Positions 53,496 through 61,807 of a stretch of DNA of 64,000 nt are shown one piece after another. The translations under genes were made by a program, and so were the position numbers. The notes beneath the pieces were generated by a model that searched no databases, had not been told where the DNA came from, and worked only from the letters and a program-made list of their open reading frames with translations. Each line of letters opens with the position of its first letter. Position 1 is the first letter of the stretch. Origin of the DNA: Nonomuraea thailandensis (GTDB lineage: Bacteria; Actinomycetota; Actinomycetes; Streptosporangiales; Streptosporangiaceae); assembly GCF_024172165.1 (NCBI RefSeq), contig NZ_JAMZEB010000002.1, positions 11,363,001-11,427,000 on the forward strand, written 5' to 3'.

Positions 53496-55470
53496 CGACG
53501 TACTCGCCGAGCCGTTCCGCGCTCGGCGAGAAGACCCGGCCGCCGTTCCTGCGGGCCACCTCGTCCACGAACTCCTTGAGCCGGTCGTCCGCCGCCAGCA
53601 TGAAGACGTTGATCGTCGCCCGCCGCCGGGTCATCTTGTCCACCTCGGCCAGCGTCAGCTCCAGCGTCTCGTGCGACGGCGGCCACTCGAACGCCGACTG
53701 GCCGTTGCGCATGAGGTGCGCCGTCGGCTCGCCGTCGGTGACCACCAGCACCACCGGCTCGAAGTCGGGGTGACGGTCGAGGTGTCGGCCGGCGATGAGC
53801 AGGGCGTGGTGCAGGTTCGTGCCCTGGACCATGTCCCAGTCGAGGCCCGCCAGCTCGTCCGGCTGCAGCACCCTGGCGTAGTTGGAGAAGCCGATGATCT
53901 GCACGGCGTCCTGCGGGAACTTGGAGGCCACCAGCGCCTGCAGGGCCAGCGCCGTCTGCTTGGCCGCGGCCCAGGTGCCGCGCAGGGCCATCGAGTACGA
54001 CAGGTCCACCAGCAGGCAGACGGCCGCGGCGCTGCGGCGCTCGGTCTCGGCCACCTCGAAGTCGTCGACCGACAGCCGCACCCCGACGCGGGCGGAGGCC
54101 CCGTCGCCGCCGCCGGGGGAGCCGAGGGTGACGCCTCGGGGGGAGCCGAGGGTGACGCCGCCGCTGCGCACCCCGTTCACCAGCGTGCGCACGACGTCGA
54201 TCGGCTGCTCGTCCCCGAACCGCCACGGCCGCGAGGAACCGGTCAGCTCGCCGGCCGAGCCCGCGTCGTGCTGGTCGTGGTCGCCGCGGCGGCCCGCGTC
54301 GAGCGAGGAGAAGACCCGGCGCAGCGCGGTCTCGCCCAGGCGGCGCACGGCCTTCGGGGTGAGCTCCAGCTTGCCGCGGCGGCGCAGCAGGTAGCCCTGC
54401 TCCTCCAGCTCGCGCTCGATGCGCTTGAGCGCCTCCAGGTCGTCCACCGCGGAGCGGCCGAGCGCGCGGCGTACGGCGGACTCGTCGATGTCGTCGAGCC
54501 GCGCGCCCGGGTAGTCCTGGCGCAGGGCGGTCTCGAGCTGGGTGAGGTCGGCCAGCTCCTCCAGCGCCGTCACGGCGTCGCCCATGGCCAGGGGCTCCTC
54601 GCCGGTGAGGCGTTCGGGGGCGTTCCAGGCCAGGTCGGGGCGGCGGGAGTAGAGGGCCTCGCCGAGGCGGCGCATCTGGTCGGACAGGCCCGCCTGGTCG
54701 AGGGTCTGGTTGATGAGGTTGCTCAGCTCCTCGCGCTGGCGCGGGGTCATCGAGGCCAGCATGCGCTGCGTGGCGGCGGCGCGGCGGGCCAGGATGTCGA
54801 CGAGCTCGTCCAGGTTGCGGGGCTTCTCGGGGAACAGGTCCCCATATTTCGCCATGAAGTCGTCGAAGTCGGACTGGGTGTGCTCGCCCCGGGCGTCCTT
54901 GTCGAGCATGTCGTTCAGATCCGACATCATCTGCCGGACCCGTTCCATCGCCTGCGGGTCGGGGTTGGCCAGCGCGTCGCGCAGGCCCTTGAACTGGCTG
55001 TCCAGCACCTCCCTGCGCAGCAGGTCCCGCAGCTCCTCGAAGGTCCGGCGGGCCGCGTTCGAGCGCCAGTCGTACGTGCTCAGCTCCTGGATCGCGCTGG
55101 CCGTGTCCTCGGGCAGCGCGTCGAGCCCGGCCTCCCGCAGCCGCGCGTCGTCCGACGGGTCGGGGAACAGCTCGGCCCTCTCCTGCCCGATCGCCTTGTC
55201 CAGCAGGGCCCTGGCCCGCTCCAGCGTGCCGTCGAGCCGCCCGCGGTCGCGCAGGTCACGGCGGCGCCTGCGGACCTCCCTGAGCATGTCGTCGAGCCCG
55301 CGTCGGTCCTGCGAGCCGGGCAGGCCGCGCTTGAGCAGGTCGCGCAGGGCGTGGACCGGCGTCGAGCCCGACAGGATGGCGTCGCCCATCTCGTCGAGCG
55401 CCGCCCGTACGTCGTACGGAGGGGCCAGGGGGTCGGGGCCGTCGTGGTACTCGCCATAGCGAAAGGCCAT
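53461..55470 (-). CDS. VWA-domain protein (partner of MoxR-like ATPase)
   Basis: A 669-residue protein. The N-terminal 450 residues are largely charged helices (RRRRRDLRDRGRLDGTLERA, DFDDFMAKYGDLFPEKPRN). The C-terminal VWA domain from about residue 460 has MIDAS motif DLSYSM near residue 486, then GTNLHHAL and VVTDGEPTAH. Between them is a short linker with duplicated GVTLGSP. VWA proteins with a MoxR ATPase act as metal-insertion or complex-assembly pairs. ATG 55470 is chosen. Operon with the secreted gene and MoxR ATPase upstream. Confidence 0.9.
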   Translation of the reverse strand: MAFRYGEYHDGPDPLAPPYDVRAALDEMGDAILSGSTPVHALRDLLKRGLPGSQDRRGLDDMLREVRRRRRDLRDRGRLDGTLERARALLDKAIGQERAELFPDPSDDARLREAGLDALPEDTASAIQELSTYDWRSNAARRTFEELRDLLRREVLDSQFKGLRDALANPDPQAMERVRQMMSDLNDMLDKDARGEHTQSDFDDFMAKYGDLFPEKPRNLDELVDILARRAAATQRMLASMTPRQREELSNLINQTLDQAGLSDQMRRLGEALYSRRPDLAWNAPERLTGEEPLAMGDAVTALEELADLTQLETALRQDYPGARLDDIDESAVRRALGRSAVDDLEALKRIERELEEQGYLLRRRGKLELTPKAVRRLGETALRRVFSSLDAGRRGDHDQHDAGSAGELTGSSRPWRFGDEQPIDVVRTLVNGVRSGGVTLGSPRGVTLGSPGGGDGASARVGVRLSVDDFEVAETERRSAAAVCLLVDLSYSMALRGTWAAAKQTALALQALVASKFPQDAVQIIGFSNYARVLQPDELAGLDWDMVQGTNLHHALLIAGRHLDRHPDFEPVVLVVTDGEPTAHLMRNGQSAFEWPPSHETLELTLAEVDKMTRRRATINVFMLAADDRLKEFVDEVARRNGGRVFSPSAERLGEYVVSDFLRLRRAR

Positions 55471-55512
55471 CACAAACCCACGCTAACCCGAGAAATCTCC
55501 CGGCGGGTCGTT

Positions 55513-56241
55513 TCAGGCGTCGCCGAAGACCTCCCACACCTCGTTCAGGGAGTCCACGCCCGGCGTGTAGTCCACCTTCACCAGCACCGGGTACCGGTTG
55601 GCCCTGAGCGCCTTGGTGAGGTCCGTCCACGTGCACTGCTTCCTGCCCAGGCCGTCCAGGTCGGCGTTGACCGGCCTGCCGGTCAGCCAGCCGTCGCCGC
55701 ACTTCGCGGTGGTCCGGTAGAAGGCCGTCGAGTACGTGTAGCCCAGCTTGATCGTCCTGCCGCCGGTGGCGAACAGGACGGTGGTGTCGTTGACGCGCTT
55801 GATCGTGCCGCGCGCCGTGCGCGGGGTGCCCCAGTCGCCGACCAGGATCTCGTTGACCCTGGTGGCCCTGCCGCCGGTGTACTCGACGCGTACGGACACC
55901 GGCCCGCGCCCGAGCTGCTCCGCCAGGTGGCCGGGCTTGCACGCCGTCCGCCCCAGTCCCTTCGCGTCGACGGCCACCCGGCCCTCGGTCTCCTTCAGGT
56001 CGCACGCGACCGTGACCCGCCCGTACGCCGCCCTGGTGTGGTCGAGCCGCAGCTCCTTGGCCTTGGGCAGGGACTTGAGGGTGTACGTCACCCGGCTGTC
56101 GCGGGCGGCGGACTTCGGCACGATCCGCAGGTGCCCCTTGCCGTCGGCCCAGGCGAAGCCGTACACGGCCGTGGCGGCCTCGGCGGGCGGGCTCAGGGTG
56201 ACGGTGGCTGCGGCGGTGGCACAGGCGACGAGCAGGCGCAT
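55513..56241 (-). CDS. Secreted protein with internal duplication
   Basis: A 242-residue exported protein; a signal peptide ends near PPAEA. Residues 80-145 and 170-242 are two copies of one unit: GLGRTACKPGHLAEQLGRG...VRVEYTGG...NEI and GLGRKQCTWTDLTKALRAN...VKVDYTPG...NEV, each with two cysteines. No family is recognised. It lies between the MoxR-like ATPase and VWA genes, 42 to 61 bases from each, on the same strand, suggesting a role in that system, though read-through insertion is possible. Confidence 0.7.
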   Translation of the reverse strand: MRLLVACATAAATVTLSPPAEAATAVYGFAWADGKGHLRIVPKSAARDSRVTYTLKSLPKAKELRLDHTRAAYGRVTVACDLKETEGRVAVDAKGLGRTACKPGHLAEQLGRGPVSVRVEYTGGRATRVNEILVGDWGTPRTARGTIKRVNDTTVLFATGGRTIKLGYTYSTAFYRTTAKCGDGWLTGRPVNADLDGLGRKQCTWTDLTKALRANRYPVLVKVDYTPGVDSLNEVWEVFGDA

Positions 56242-56302
56242 GGACGGTCTCCCCCGGCGAAGTGATCAGCTACCACTATGACGCGGGAGACCGCCGACAT
56301 GT

Positions 56303-57694
56303 TCACGTGCGGTAAACGGAAACTCCGTCAAGGTCTTCCTTGGACAGCCGCCGCATGAGGTAAAGCCCCTCCAGGGTGAACTCCAGGGCCGCCGCCGCGT
56401 GCCCCGGCGACTCCTCGCCCGCGCCCATGCCCAGCCGCGACATGACCTTGGCCAGCCCGGCCACGGGGCCGATGCGGTGCAGCAGCTCCCCGGCCGACAC
56501 CAGCTCGCCGGACTCCACCTGGTTGCCCTCGGCGAACTTGTCGGTCAGCGCCGACAGGTCCATGCCGCCCAACCGGCTCCTGAACGTCTCGGCCGTCGCC
56601 CGGCGCAGCAGGTGGGCCAGGATCTCGGTCTCCCTGCCCTCCTCGCTGACCTCGAACTCCACCTTGCCCCGCAGGCTGTGCACCACGCCGGCCAGGTCCA
56701 CCACGCGCGTGACCGCCTGCTCCTCGCCGGCGATCGCCGACCGGCGCACGGCCGAGGCGGCCGCGGTCTCGGCCGCGGCGATGGCGAAGCGGGCCGAGAC
56801 GCCGGAACGGGCGTCCACGGCGGTCGACTCGCGGACCAGCCGGGTGAAGCGGGCGATCACCTCGACCAGGTGCTCGGGGACGTCGGCCCCGATGTCCGGC
56901 ATGGACTCCTGGCGGATGAGCGCGAGCTCGTGCTCGACGGTCAGGGGGTAGTGGGTGCGGATCTCGGCGCCGAACCGGTCCTTCAGCGGCGTGATAATCC
57001 GGCCGCGATTGGTGTAGTCCTCGGGGTTGGCGCTGGCGATGAGCAGGATGTCGAGAGGCAGCCGCAGGTTGTAGCCGCGTACCTGGATGTCGCGCTCCTC
57101 CAGGACGTTGAGCAGCGACACCTGGATGCGCTCGGCCAGGTCGGGCAGCTCGTTGACGGAGAAGACGCCCCGGTTGGTGCGCGGCACCAGGCCGTAGTGG
57201 ACCGTCTCGGGGTCGCCCAGCGTGCGCCCCTCGGCGATCTTGATGGGGTCGACGTCGCCGATCAGGTCGCCCACGGAGGTGTCGGGCGTGGCGAGCTTCT
57301 CGCCGTAGCGCTCGTCCCGGTGCTTCCACTCGACAGGCAGCTCGTCGCCCAGCTCGCGTGCCAGCTTCTGGCAGCGCGTGCAGGCCGGCGCGTACGGGTG
57401 GTCGTTGATCTCGCAGCCCTCGACCACCGGCGTCCACTCGTCGAGCAGGCCGGTCACGGTGCGGATGAGCCGGGTCTTGCCCTGGCCGCGCTCACCGAGG
57501 AGGACCAGATCGTGCCCGGCGAGCAGGGCCCGCTCCAGATGCGGCAGGACGGTGTCGTCGAAGCCCACGATGCCGGGGAAGCGCGGCTCTCCCGCGCGCA
57601 GCCTGGCCAGCAGGTTTTCCCGGATCTCGGCCTTGACGGTGCGATGAACGTGGCCGCTCTCTCGCAACTCGCGGAGAATACGTGGCTGATGCAC
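56303..57694 (-). CDS. MoxR-like AAA+ ATPase
   Basis: A 463-residue ATPase. Walker A is LLGERGQGKTR near residue 66. A cysteine-bearing insert (YAPACTRCQKL) follows near residue 103, then NRGVFSVNELPDLAERIQ (Walker B region), LLIASANPEDYTNRGRI (sensor 1) and LKDRFGAEIRTHYP (arginine finger region). The magnesium-chelatase subunit I-like lid ends the protein. It drives remodelling of a target with the VWA protein downstream. ATG 57694. Confidence 0.92.
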   Translation of the reverse strand: MHQPRILRELRESGHVHRTVKAEIRENLLARLRAGEPRFPGIVGFDDTVLPHLERALLAGHDLVLLGERGQGKTRLIRTVTGLLDEWTPVVEGCEINDHPYAPACTRCQKLARELGDELPVEWKHRDERYGEKLATPDTSVGDLIGDVDPIKIAEGRTLGDPETVHYGLVPRTNRGVFSVNELPDLAERIQVSLLNVLEERDIQVRGYNLRLPLDILLIASANPEDYTNRGRIITPLKDRFGAEIRTHYPLTVEHELALIRQESMPDIGADVPEHLVEVIARFTRLVRESTAVDARSGVSARFAIAAAETAAASAVRRSAIAGEEQAVTRVVDLAGVVHSLRGKVEFEVSEEGRETEILAHLLRRATAETFRSRLGGMDLSALTDKFAEGNQVESGELVSAGELLHRIGPVAGLAKVMSRLGMGAGEESPGHAAAALEFTLEGLYLMRRLSKEDLDGVSVYRT

Positions 57695-57856
57695 GGGATC
57701 GAGACTACGTCCCCTGCGGGGAATGTGGCAGAGACTTTCGCATCTGGCGGAGATTTCGGATCTTGACTATTGCGTGACGGTTCGTGGGCGTGCTTGTCCC
57801 TTTAGTGGGGAGAATCGGGCCTAGGGAACTTGGACATGTCGAGGGAGGCGAGATCC

Positions 57857-59041
57857 GTGGCCTTGATGACAAGCCGCTTCGCCGACGGCCTCGCCGTGGG
57901 TTCCGACCTGGTGGAGGCCGCGGAGCACGCCGTCGGTCAGGCACTGTCGAGGCTCAGCGGCCAAGCCGACTTGGTCTGCTTCTTCATCTGCGGCGACGAT
58001 CCCGACGACGTCGCGCGGGCCGGTCAGGCCGCGATGAAGCTCGCGCCCGAGGCGCACGTGATCGGGTGCAGCGCCACAGGGGTGATCGGCGACGGGCAGG
58101 GGGTGGAGCTGACGCCTGCCGTGAGCGCGTGGGCGGCGACCCTGGAGGGGGCGCGGCTGACCACGTTCGCGCTGGAGACGCTGGCGGCCGAGGACCGGTT
58201 CGTGGTGGTCGGGCTGCCGGAGCGCGGCGGGGACGATCATGTGGCGATCCTGCTGGCCGACCCGTACAGCTTCCCGACCGACGCCTTCGTCGAGCGCTCG
58301 GTCGACGTGCTGGGCGACCTGCCGCTGATCGGCGGGCTGGCCAACGGGCTGCAGGGACGGGGATCCGTACGGTTGTTCGCCGACGGCGAGATCTACACCG
58401 AGGGCGCCATCGGCGTGCTGCTCAGCGGGCCGATCAAGGTCAGCACCGTGGTCAGCCAGGGCTGCCGGCCGATCGGGCCGAGCATGGTGGTCACCGCGTC
58501 CGAGGACAACCTGCTGCTGGAGCTGGCCGGCCAGCCGGCGCTGGCCCGGCTGGAGGACATCGTCAGCGAGCTGGACGAGGACGATCGCGAGCTGGTCGCG
58601 TCCGGGCTGCAGATCGGGCTGGCCATGGACGAGTACGCCGAACGCCACGAACGCGGAGACTTCCTCATCCGGGGGGTGATCGGCATCGACCCGGACCGCG
58701 AGGCCGTGGCGATCGGCGACATCGTGGAGGTCGGCAGGACCGTGCGCTTCCAGGTGCGTGACGCGGCCACCGCCGACGAGGACCTGTACGACCTGCTCGA
58801 CGCCCACCGCGAGGAGCTCGGCAAGGTGGACGGGGCGCTGCTGTTCTCCTGCAACGGGCGGGGGTCGGCGATGTTCGGCACGGCCGACCACGATCCCGTC
58901 GCGCTGCGCGACACGCTGGGGCCCATCGGCGTGGCCGGTTTCTTCGCGGCCGGGGAGGTCGGGCCGGTGGCGGGGCACAACCACGTGCACGGGTTCACGG
59001 CGTCCGTCCTGGTGTTCTCGAGCGTTCCGGGCGGGTCGTGA
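57857..59041 (+). CDS. FIST-domain sensory protein
   Basis: A 394-residue soluble protein. The FIST_N domain (VCFFICGDDPDDVARAGQAA, AHVIGCSATGVIGDG, DPYSFPTDAFVERS) is followed by FIST_C (FLIRGVIGIDPDREAVAIGD, GALLFSCNGRGSAMFG, DTLGPIGVAGFFAAGEVGPV). FIST domains bind small ligands such as amino acids in signal transduction. GTG 57857 has GGAGG nine bases upstream; ATG 57836 is an alternative. A 30-bp tandem repeat follows before a ROK kinase. Confidence 0.92.
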   Translation: MALMTSRFADGLAVGSDLVEAAEHAVGQALSRLSGQADLVCFFICGDDPDDVARAGQAAMKLAPEAHVIGCSATGVIGDGQGVELTPAVSAWAATLEGARLTTFALETLAAEDRFVVVGLPERGGDDHVAILLADPYSFPTDAFVERSVDVLGDLPLIGGLANGLQGRGSVRLFADGEIYTEGAIGVLLSGPIKVSTVVSQGCRPIGPSMVVTASEDNLLLELAGQPALARLEDIVSELDEDDRELVASGLQIGLAMDEYAERHERGDFLIRGVIGIDPDREAVAIGDIVEVGRTVRFQVRDAATADEDLYDLLDAHREELGKVDGALLFSCNGRGSAMFGTADHDPVALRDTLGPIGVAGFFAAGEVGPVAGHNHVHGFTASVLVFSSVPGGS

Positions 59042-59180
59042 TCCCGGACGGCCGCCGGGAGCCGGCCTCGGTCCCGGACGGCCGCCGGGAGCCGGCCTCG
59101 GTCCCGTACGGCCGCCGGAAGCCGGCCTCGGTCCCGTACGGGGGCCGCGGCCCGGCCCTGATCTCGTACGGCCGCCGCCC
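59041..59180. repeat. 30-bp tandem repeat between FIST and ROK genes
   Basis: Four 30-base copies plus a partial fifth with core CGGACGGCCGCCGGGAGCC. The first three are almost identical. The period is a multiple of three, so they could be coded as GRPPGAGLGP in one frame, but a GTG at 59181 is the better ROK start. Confidence 0.9.
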
Positions 59181-60311
59181 GTGATCCTGGCCGTCGACGT
59201 CGGGGGCACCAAGATGGCCGCCGGCCTGGTGGCCCGCGACGGCACGGTGGCCGCCGCCCGGCGTGCCGCGACGCCACAGGGCGCGGACGCGCGGACCCTG
59301 TGGCGGACGCTCGCCGACCTCGTCGCGCCGCTCGCGTCCTGCGCCGAGGGGGTGGGAGTGGGCTGCGGCGGGCCGCTGATCTGGCCCGACGGTGAGGTCT
59401 CGCCGCTGAACATCCCCGGCTGGCGCGGCTTCCCGCTGCGTGCCCGGCTGGCCGCGCTGTTCCCCTCCGTGCCGGTACGCCTGCACAACGACGCGGTCTG
59501 CCTGGCCGTGGCCGAGCACTGGCTGGGGGCCGGGCAGGGGAGCGACGACATGCTCGGCATGGTGGTGTCCACGGGCGTGGGCGGCGGGCTCATCCTCAAC
59601 GGGCGGCTCCTGCACGGGCGCACCGGGAACGCGGGGCACATCGGGCACGTGGTGGTCGAGCCGTCGGGCGGCCCGCGCTGCGGCTGCGGCGGCCACGGCT
59701 GCCTGGAGGCCGTCGCCCGTGGGCCGGCGCTGGTCGCGTGGGCCCTGGAACAGGGCTGGGTGCCCGGCGCGGTGCTGCATGACGGGGCCGTGCCCGGCAC
59801 GGTGGCGCCTGGGGCGGTAGCAGGTGATGCAGTGCGTGATGCTGTGCCGTGTGATGCGAGGGCGCCGAGGGCGAGTGCTTGTGACGTCGTGGCGCCTGGT
59901 GCCGTGGTGCGTGATGTGGCGGTGGCCGCTGCGGACGTGTCACATGCCGTGGGGAGCGGGGCGTACTCGGAGGATCGGGCCGTCACGGCGCGGCAGCTGG
60001 CGGCCGACGCGCGGGCGGGGGATCCGGTCGCGGCGCGGGCGATGCGCCGTGCCGGGCGGGCGCTGGGCGTGGCCATCGCCTCCACCACGCACCTGTGCGA
60101 CCTCGACGTCATCACGATCGGCGGCGGCCTGTCCCAGGCGGGGGAGCCGCTGTTCGGCCCGCTGGAGGAGACGCTGCGGGAGCACGCCAGGATGGGGTTC
60201 GCCCGCCGCGTCAAGGTCCTGCCCGCCGCCCTCGGCCAGGAGGCCGGCCTCATCGGCGCCGCGGCGCTGCTCCTGGCGGGCGACATCTACTGGCCCGCGC
60301 AAGACACCTGA
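59181..60311 (+). CDS. ROK family sugar kinase with atypical insertion
   Basis: A 376-residue ROK protein. ILAVDVGGTKMAAGLV is the ATP motif, HNDAVCLAVAEHW holds the catalytic Asp, and GHIGHVVVEPSGGPRCGCGGHGCLE is the zinc and ROK signature. No DNA-binding domain is present, so it is a sugar kinase. About residues 190-270 (59760-59985) form an Ala/Val/Asp-rich insert with imperfect repeats and unusually low G+C at third positions (GAT, GCA, GCT, TGT). It is read through without a frameshift. GTG 59181 follows the tandem repeat. Confidence 0.88.
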   Translation: MILAVDVGGTKMAAGLVARDGTVAAARRAATPQGADARTLWRTLADLVAPLASCAEGVGVGCGGPLIWPDGEVSPLNIPGWRGFPLRARLAALFPSVPVRLHNDAVCLAVAEHWLGAGQGSDDMLGMVVSTGVGGGLILNGRLLHGRTGNAGHIGHVVVEPSGGPRCGCGGHGCLEAVARGPALVAWALEQGWVPGAVLHDGAVPGTVAPGAVAGDAVRDAVPCDARAPRASACDVVAPGAVVRDVAVAAADVSHAVGSGAYSEDRAVTARQLAADARAGDPVAARAMRRAGRALGVAIASTTHLCDLDVITIGGGLSQAGEPLFGPLEETLREHARMGFARRVKVLPAALGQEAGLIGAAALLLAGDIYWPAQDT

Positions 60312-60322
60312 TCACCACGCGC

Positions 60323-60480
60323 GGCGCGGGCCCGGCGGTCGCACACGCGTGACGCGGGCCCGGCGGTCGCACACGCGTGACGCGGGCCCGGCGGTCGCAC
60401 ACGCGTGGTGCCGGACCGGCGGTCGCAGACGCGCGGCGCGGGCCCGGCGGTCGCTCGCACGTGGCGCGGGCCCGGCGGCC
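60323..60480. repeat. 28-bp tandem repeat between ROK and the sigma-factor partner gene
   Basis: Five 28-base copies from 60323 and part of a sixth, with core GCGGGCCCGGCGGTCGCACA. There are no spacers between copies. The end of the array overlaps the left arm of the terminator-like hairpin. Confidence 0.9.
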
Positions 60481-60511
60481 CCGAGGGCTGCTCGGGCGGG
60501 CCGCCGGGCCC
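60468..60511. terminator. Bidirectional GC-rich hairpin between convergent genes
   Basis: Perfect 14-base arms (60468-60481, 60498-60511) with a 16-base loop, 15 bases from the end of the minus-strand gene. No T-run. Confidence 0.65.
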
Positions 60512-60525
60512 CGTGCCAGAAGGCG

Positions 60526-61191
60526 TCAGCCGTTCTTGCTGGTCAGGCTCGGCCCCTCATCCTCCGTGCTCGTGTCGAACCCTGGCCCCACGTCCTTCTT
60601 CTCCGTCGTGCCATCAGCAGGCGGAGCCGGCATGGCGACGGGCTCGCACTCCGAGACCGCCCCCTGGACGAGGCTCATGTCCATCGCCATCGGCGCCTTG
60701 TCGTCCCCGTCCTTGCTCTTGGAGACCACCAGGACCAGAGTGTGGCCCGCCGGCACCTCACCCTCGTCGATCGCGAAGGTGACCGTCCTGCCGCCCTGGC
60801 CCATGCCGAGCCGCGCCGCGAACCTGCCGGACGCCTCGCCGTGCGCGCCCCGCGGCTGCCGGCAGGTCTGCCCCGCCGGCAGGTAGTCGACGACCGCCTG
60901 AACGCCCGCGTCCGCCAGCGCGGCCTCCAGCCCCTCAGGGTCGGTGAACGTGCTGATCTCCACGTTCACCTTGCCGTCGGAGCCCTTGGTCACCGCGTAC
61001 GCCGGGCCGCCGACGAGGCCGGTCGCCACCACCACCGCGGTGGCGGCCGCCGCGACCCCCGCCACCGCGGCGGACAGCCCCACCCAACGGCGCCTACCGG
61101 CCGGTGCCACTGTCGTCATCCGGTCCTCCGCCTTCCTCGTGGTGATCTCTTCCTTGAGTGCACCGAGAAGACGATCTTCGAAGTCGCTCAT
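60526..61191 (-). CDS. Single-pass membrane partner of an ECF sigma factor
   Basis: A 221-residue protein. The N-terminus (FEDRLLGALKEEITTRKAED) is cytoplasmic, one membrane helix lies near residues 37-65, and a 150-residue extracytoplasmic domain follows. No HxxxCxxC anti-sigma zinc motif is visible. The ATG overlaps the sigma-factor stop (ATGA), so it is a likely anti-sigma or sensor, but the family is not recognised. Confidence 0.7.
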   Translation of the reverse strand: MSDFEDRLLGALKEEITTRKAEDRMTTVAPAGRRRWVGLSAAVAGVAAAATAVVVATGLVGGPAYAVTKGSDGKVNVEISTFTDPEGLEAALADAGVQAVVDYLPAGQTCRQPRGAHGEASGRFAARLGMGQGGRTVTFAIDEGEVPAGHTLVLVVSKSKDGDDKAPMAMDMSLVQGAVSECEPVAMPAPPADGTTEKKDVGPGFDTSTEDEGPSLTSKNG

Positions 61192-61733
61192 GCCCGTCCT
61201 TCCGAATACACAGCCGAGGGCGAGGTGAAGTGTTCGAGGGCACGCCTGGCCCTGTGCAGCCGGACCCGCGCGGTGACCTGCCTGATGCCCAGGGCCGTGG
61301 CGGCCTCGGTGACGGTGAGCTGGTCGATCGCCACGAGCTCCAGCACCGCGCGCTCGCCCTCCGGCAGGCCCGCCATGGCCTCCAGAGCGCTGCGCATCTG
61401 GCGCTCGGCGTCGATCCGCTCCTCCATCCGCGCGAGGTCGTCGTCGTCCATCAGCCGGCGCCCCGCGAGGCGGCCGGTCGCCCGCGCCTCCCGGGTGGCC
61501 CTGCGGTACTGGGCCGACACGACGTTGCGCGCGATGCCGTACAGCCAGGCGATCTCGCTGCCGCGCCCCGGCGTGTACGTGTCCGCGGAGTCCAGAACCG
61601 CCAGGAAGATGTCCGCTGTCAGGTCGGCGGCGAGGTGAGGATCGCTCACCCGCCGGACCACGAACTTGAGCACGGCATCGACGTGGCGGCGATAGAAGGC
61701 CTCAAAGGCCACAGGGTCTTGATTGAGGCGCAC
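61188..61733 (-). CDS. ECF RNA polymerase sigma factor
   Basis: A 181-residue group 4 sigma factor. Region 2 is FEAFYRRHVDAVLKFVVRRV and DLTADIFLAVLDSADTYTP; region 4 is LPEGERAVLELVAIDQLTVTEAATALGIRQVTARVRLHRARRAL. The GTG start is at 61733. It directs RNA polymerase to stress or envelope genes. It is coupled to a membrane partner gene, which likely regulates it. Confidence 0.95.
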   Translation of the reverse strand: MRLNQDPVAFEAFYRRHVDAVLKFVVRRVSDPHLAADLTADIFLAVLDSADTYTPGRGSEIAWLYGIARNVVSAQYRRATREARATGRLAGRRLMDDDDLARMEERIDAERQMRSALEAMAGLPEGERAVLELVAIDQLTVTEAATALGIRQVTARVRLHRARRALEHFTSPSAVYSEGRA

Positions 61734-61807
61734 CGGCCTCGCTCCCTTCGTCGTTCGCCCTTACACCTCGTACTTGGTCCGGGCGACGCGAAGCGTTTCC
61801 GCGCTGG

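Noticed and set aside
59041..59180. N-terminal extension of the ROK kinase encoded by the repeats
   Set aside because: The frame is open through the array, but ROK proteins begin directly at the ATP motif and GTG 59181 is suitably placed.
60323..60480. Possible CRISPR array (28-bp repeats)
   Set aside because: Copies are directly abutting with no unique spacers, and there are no cas genes in the window. The same applies to the arrays at 5366, 43073 and 59041.
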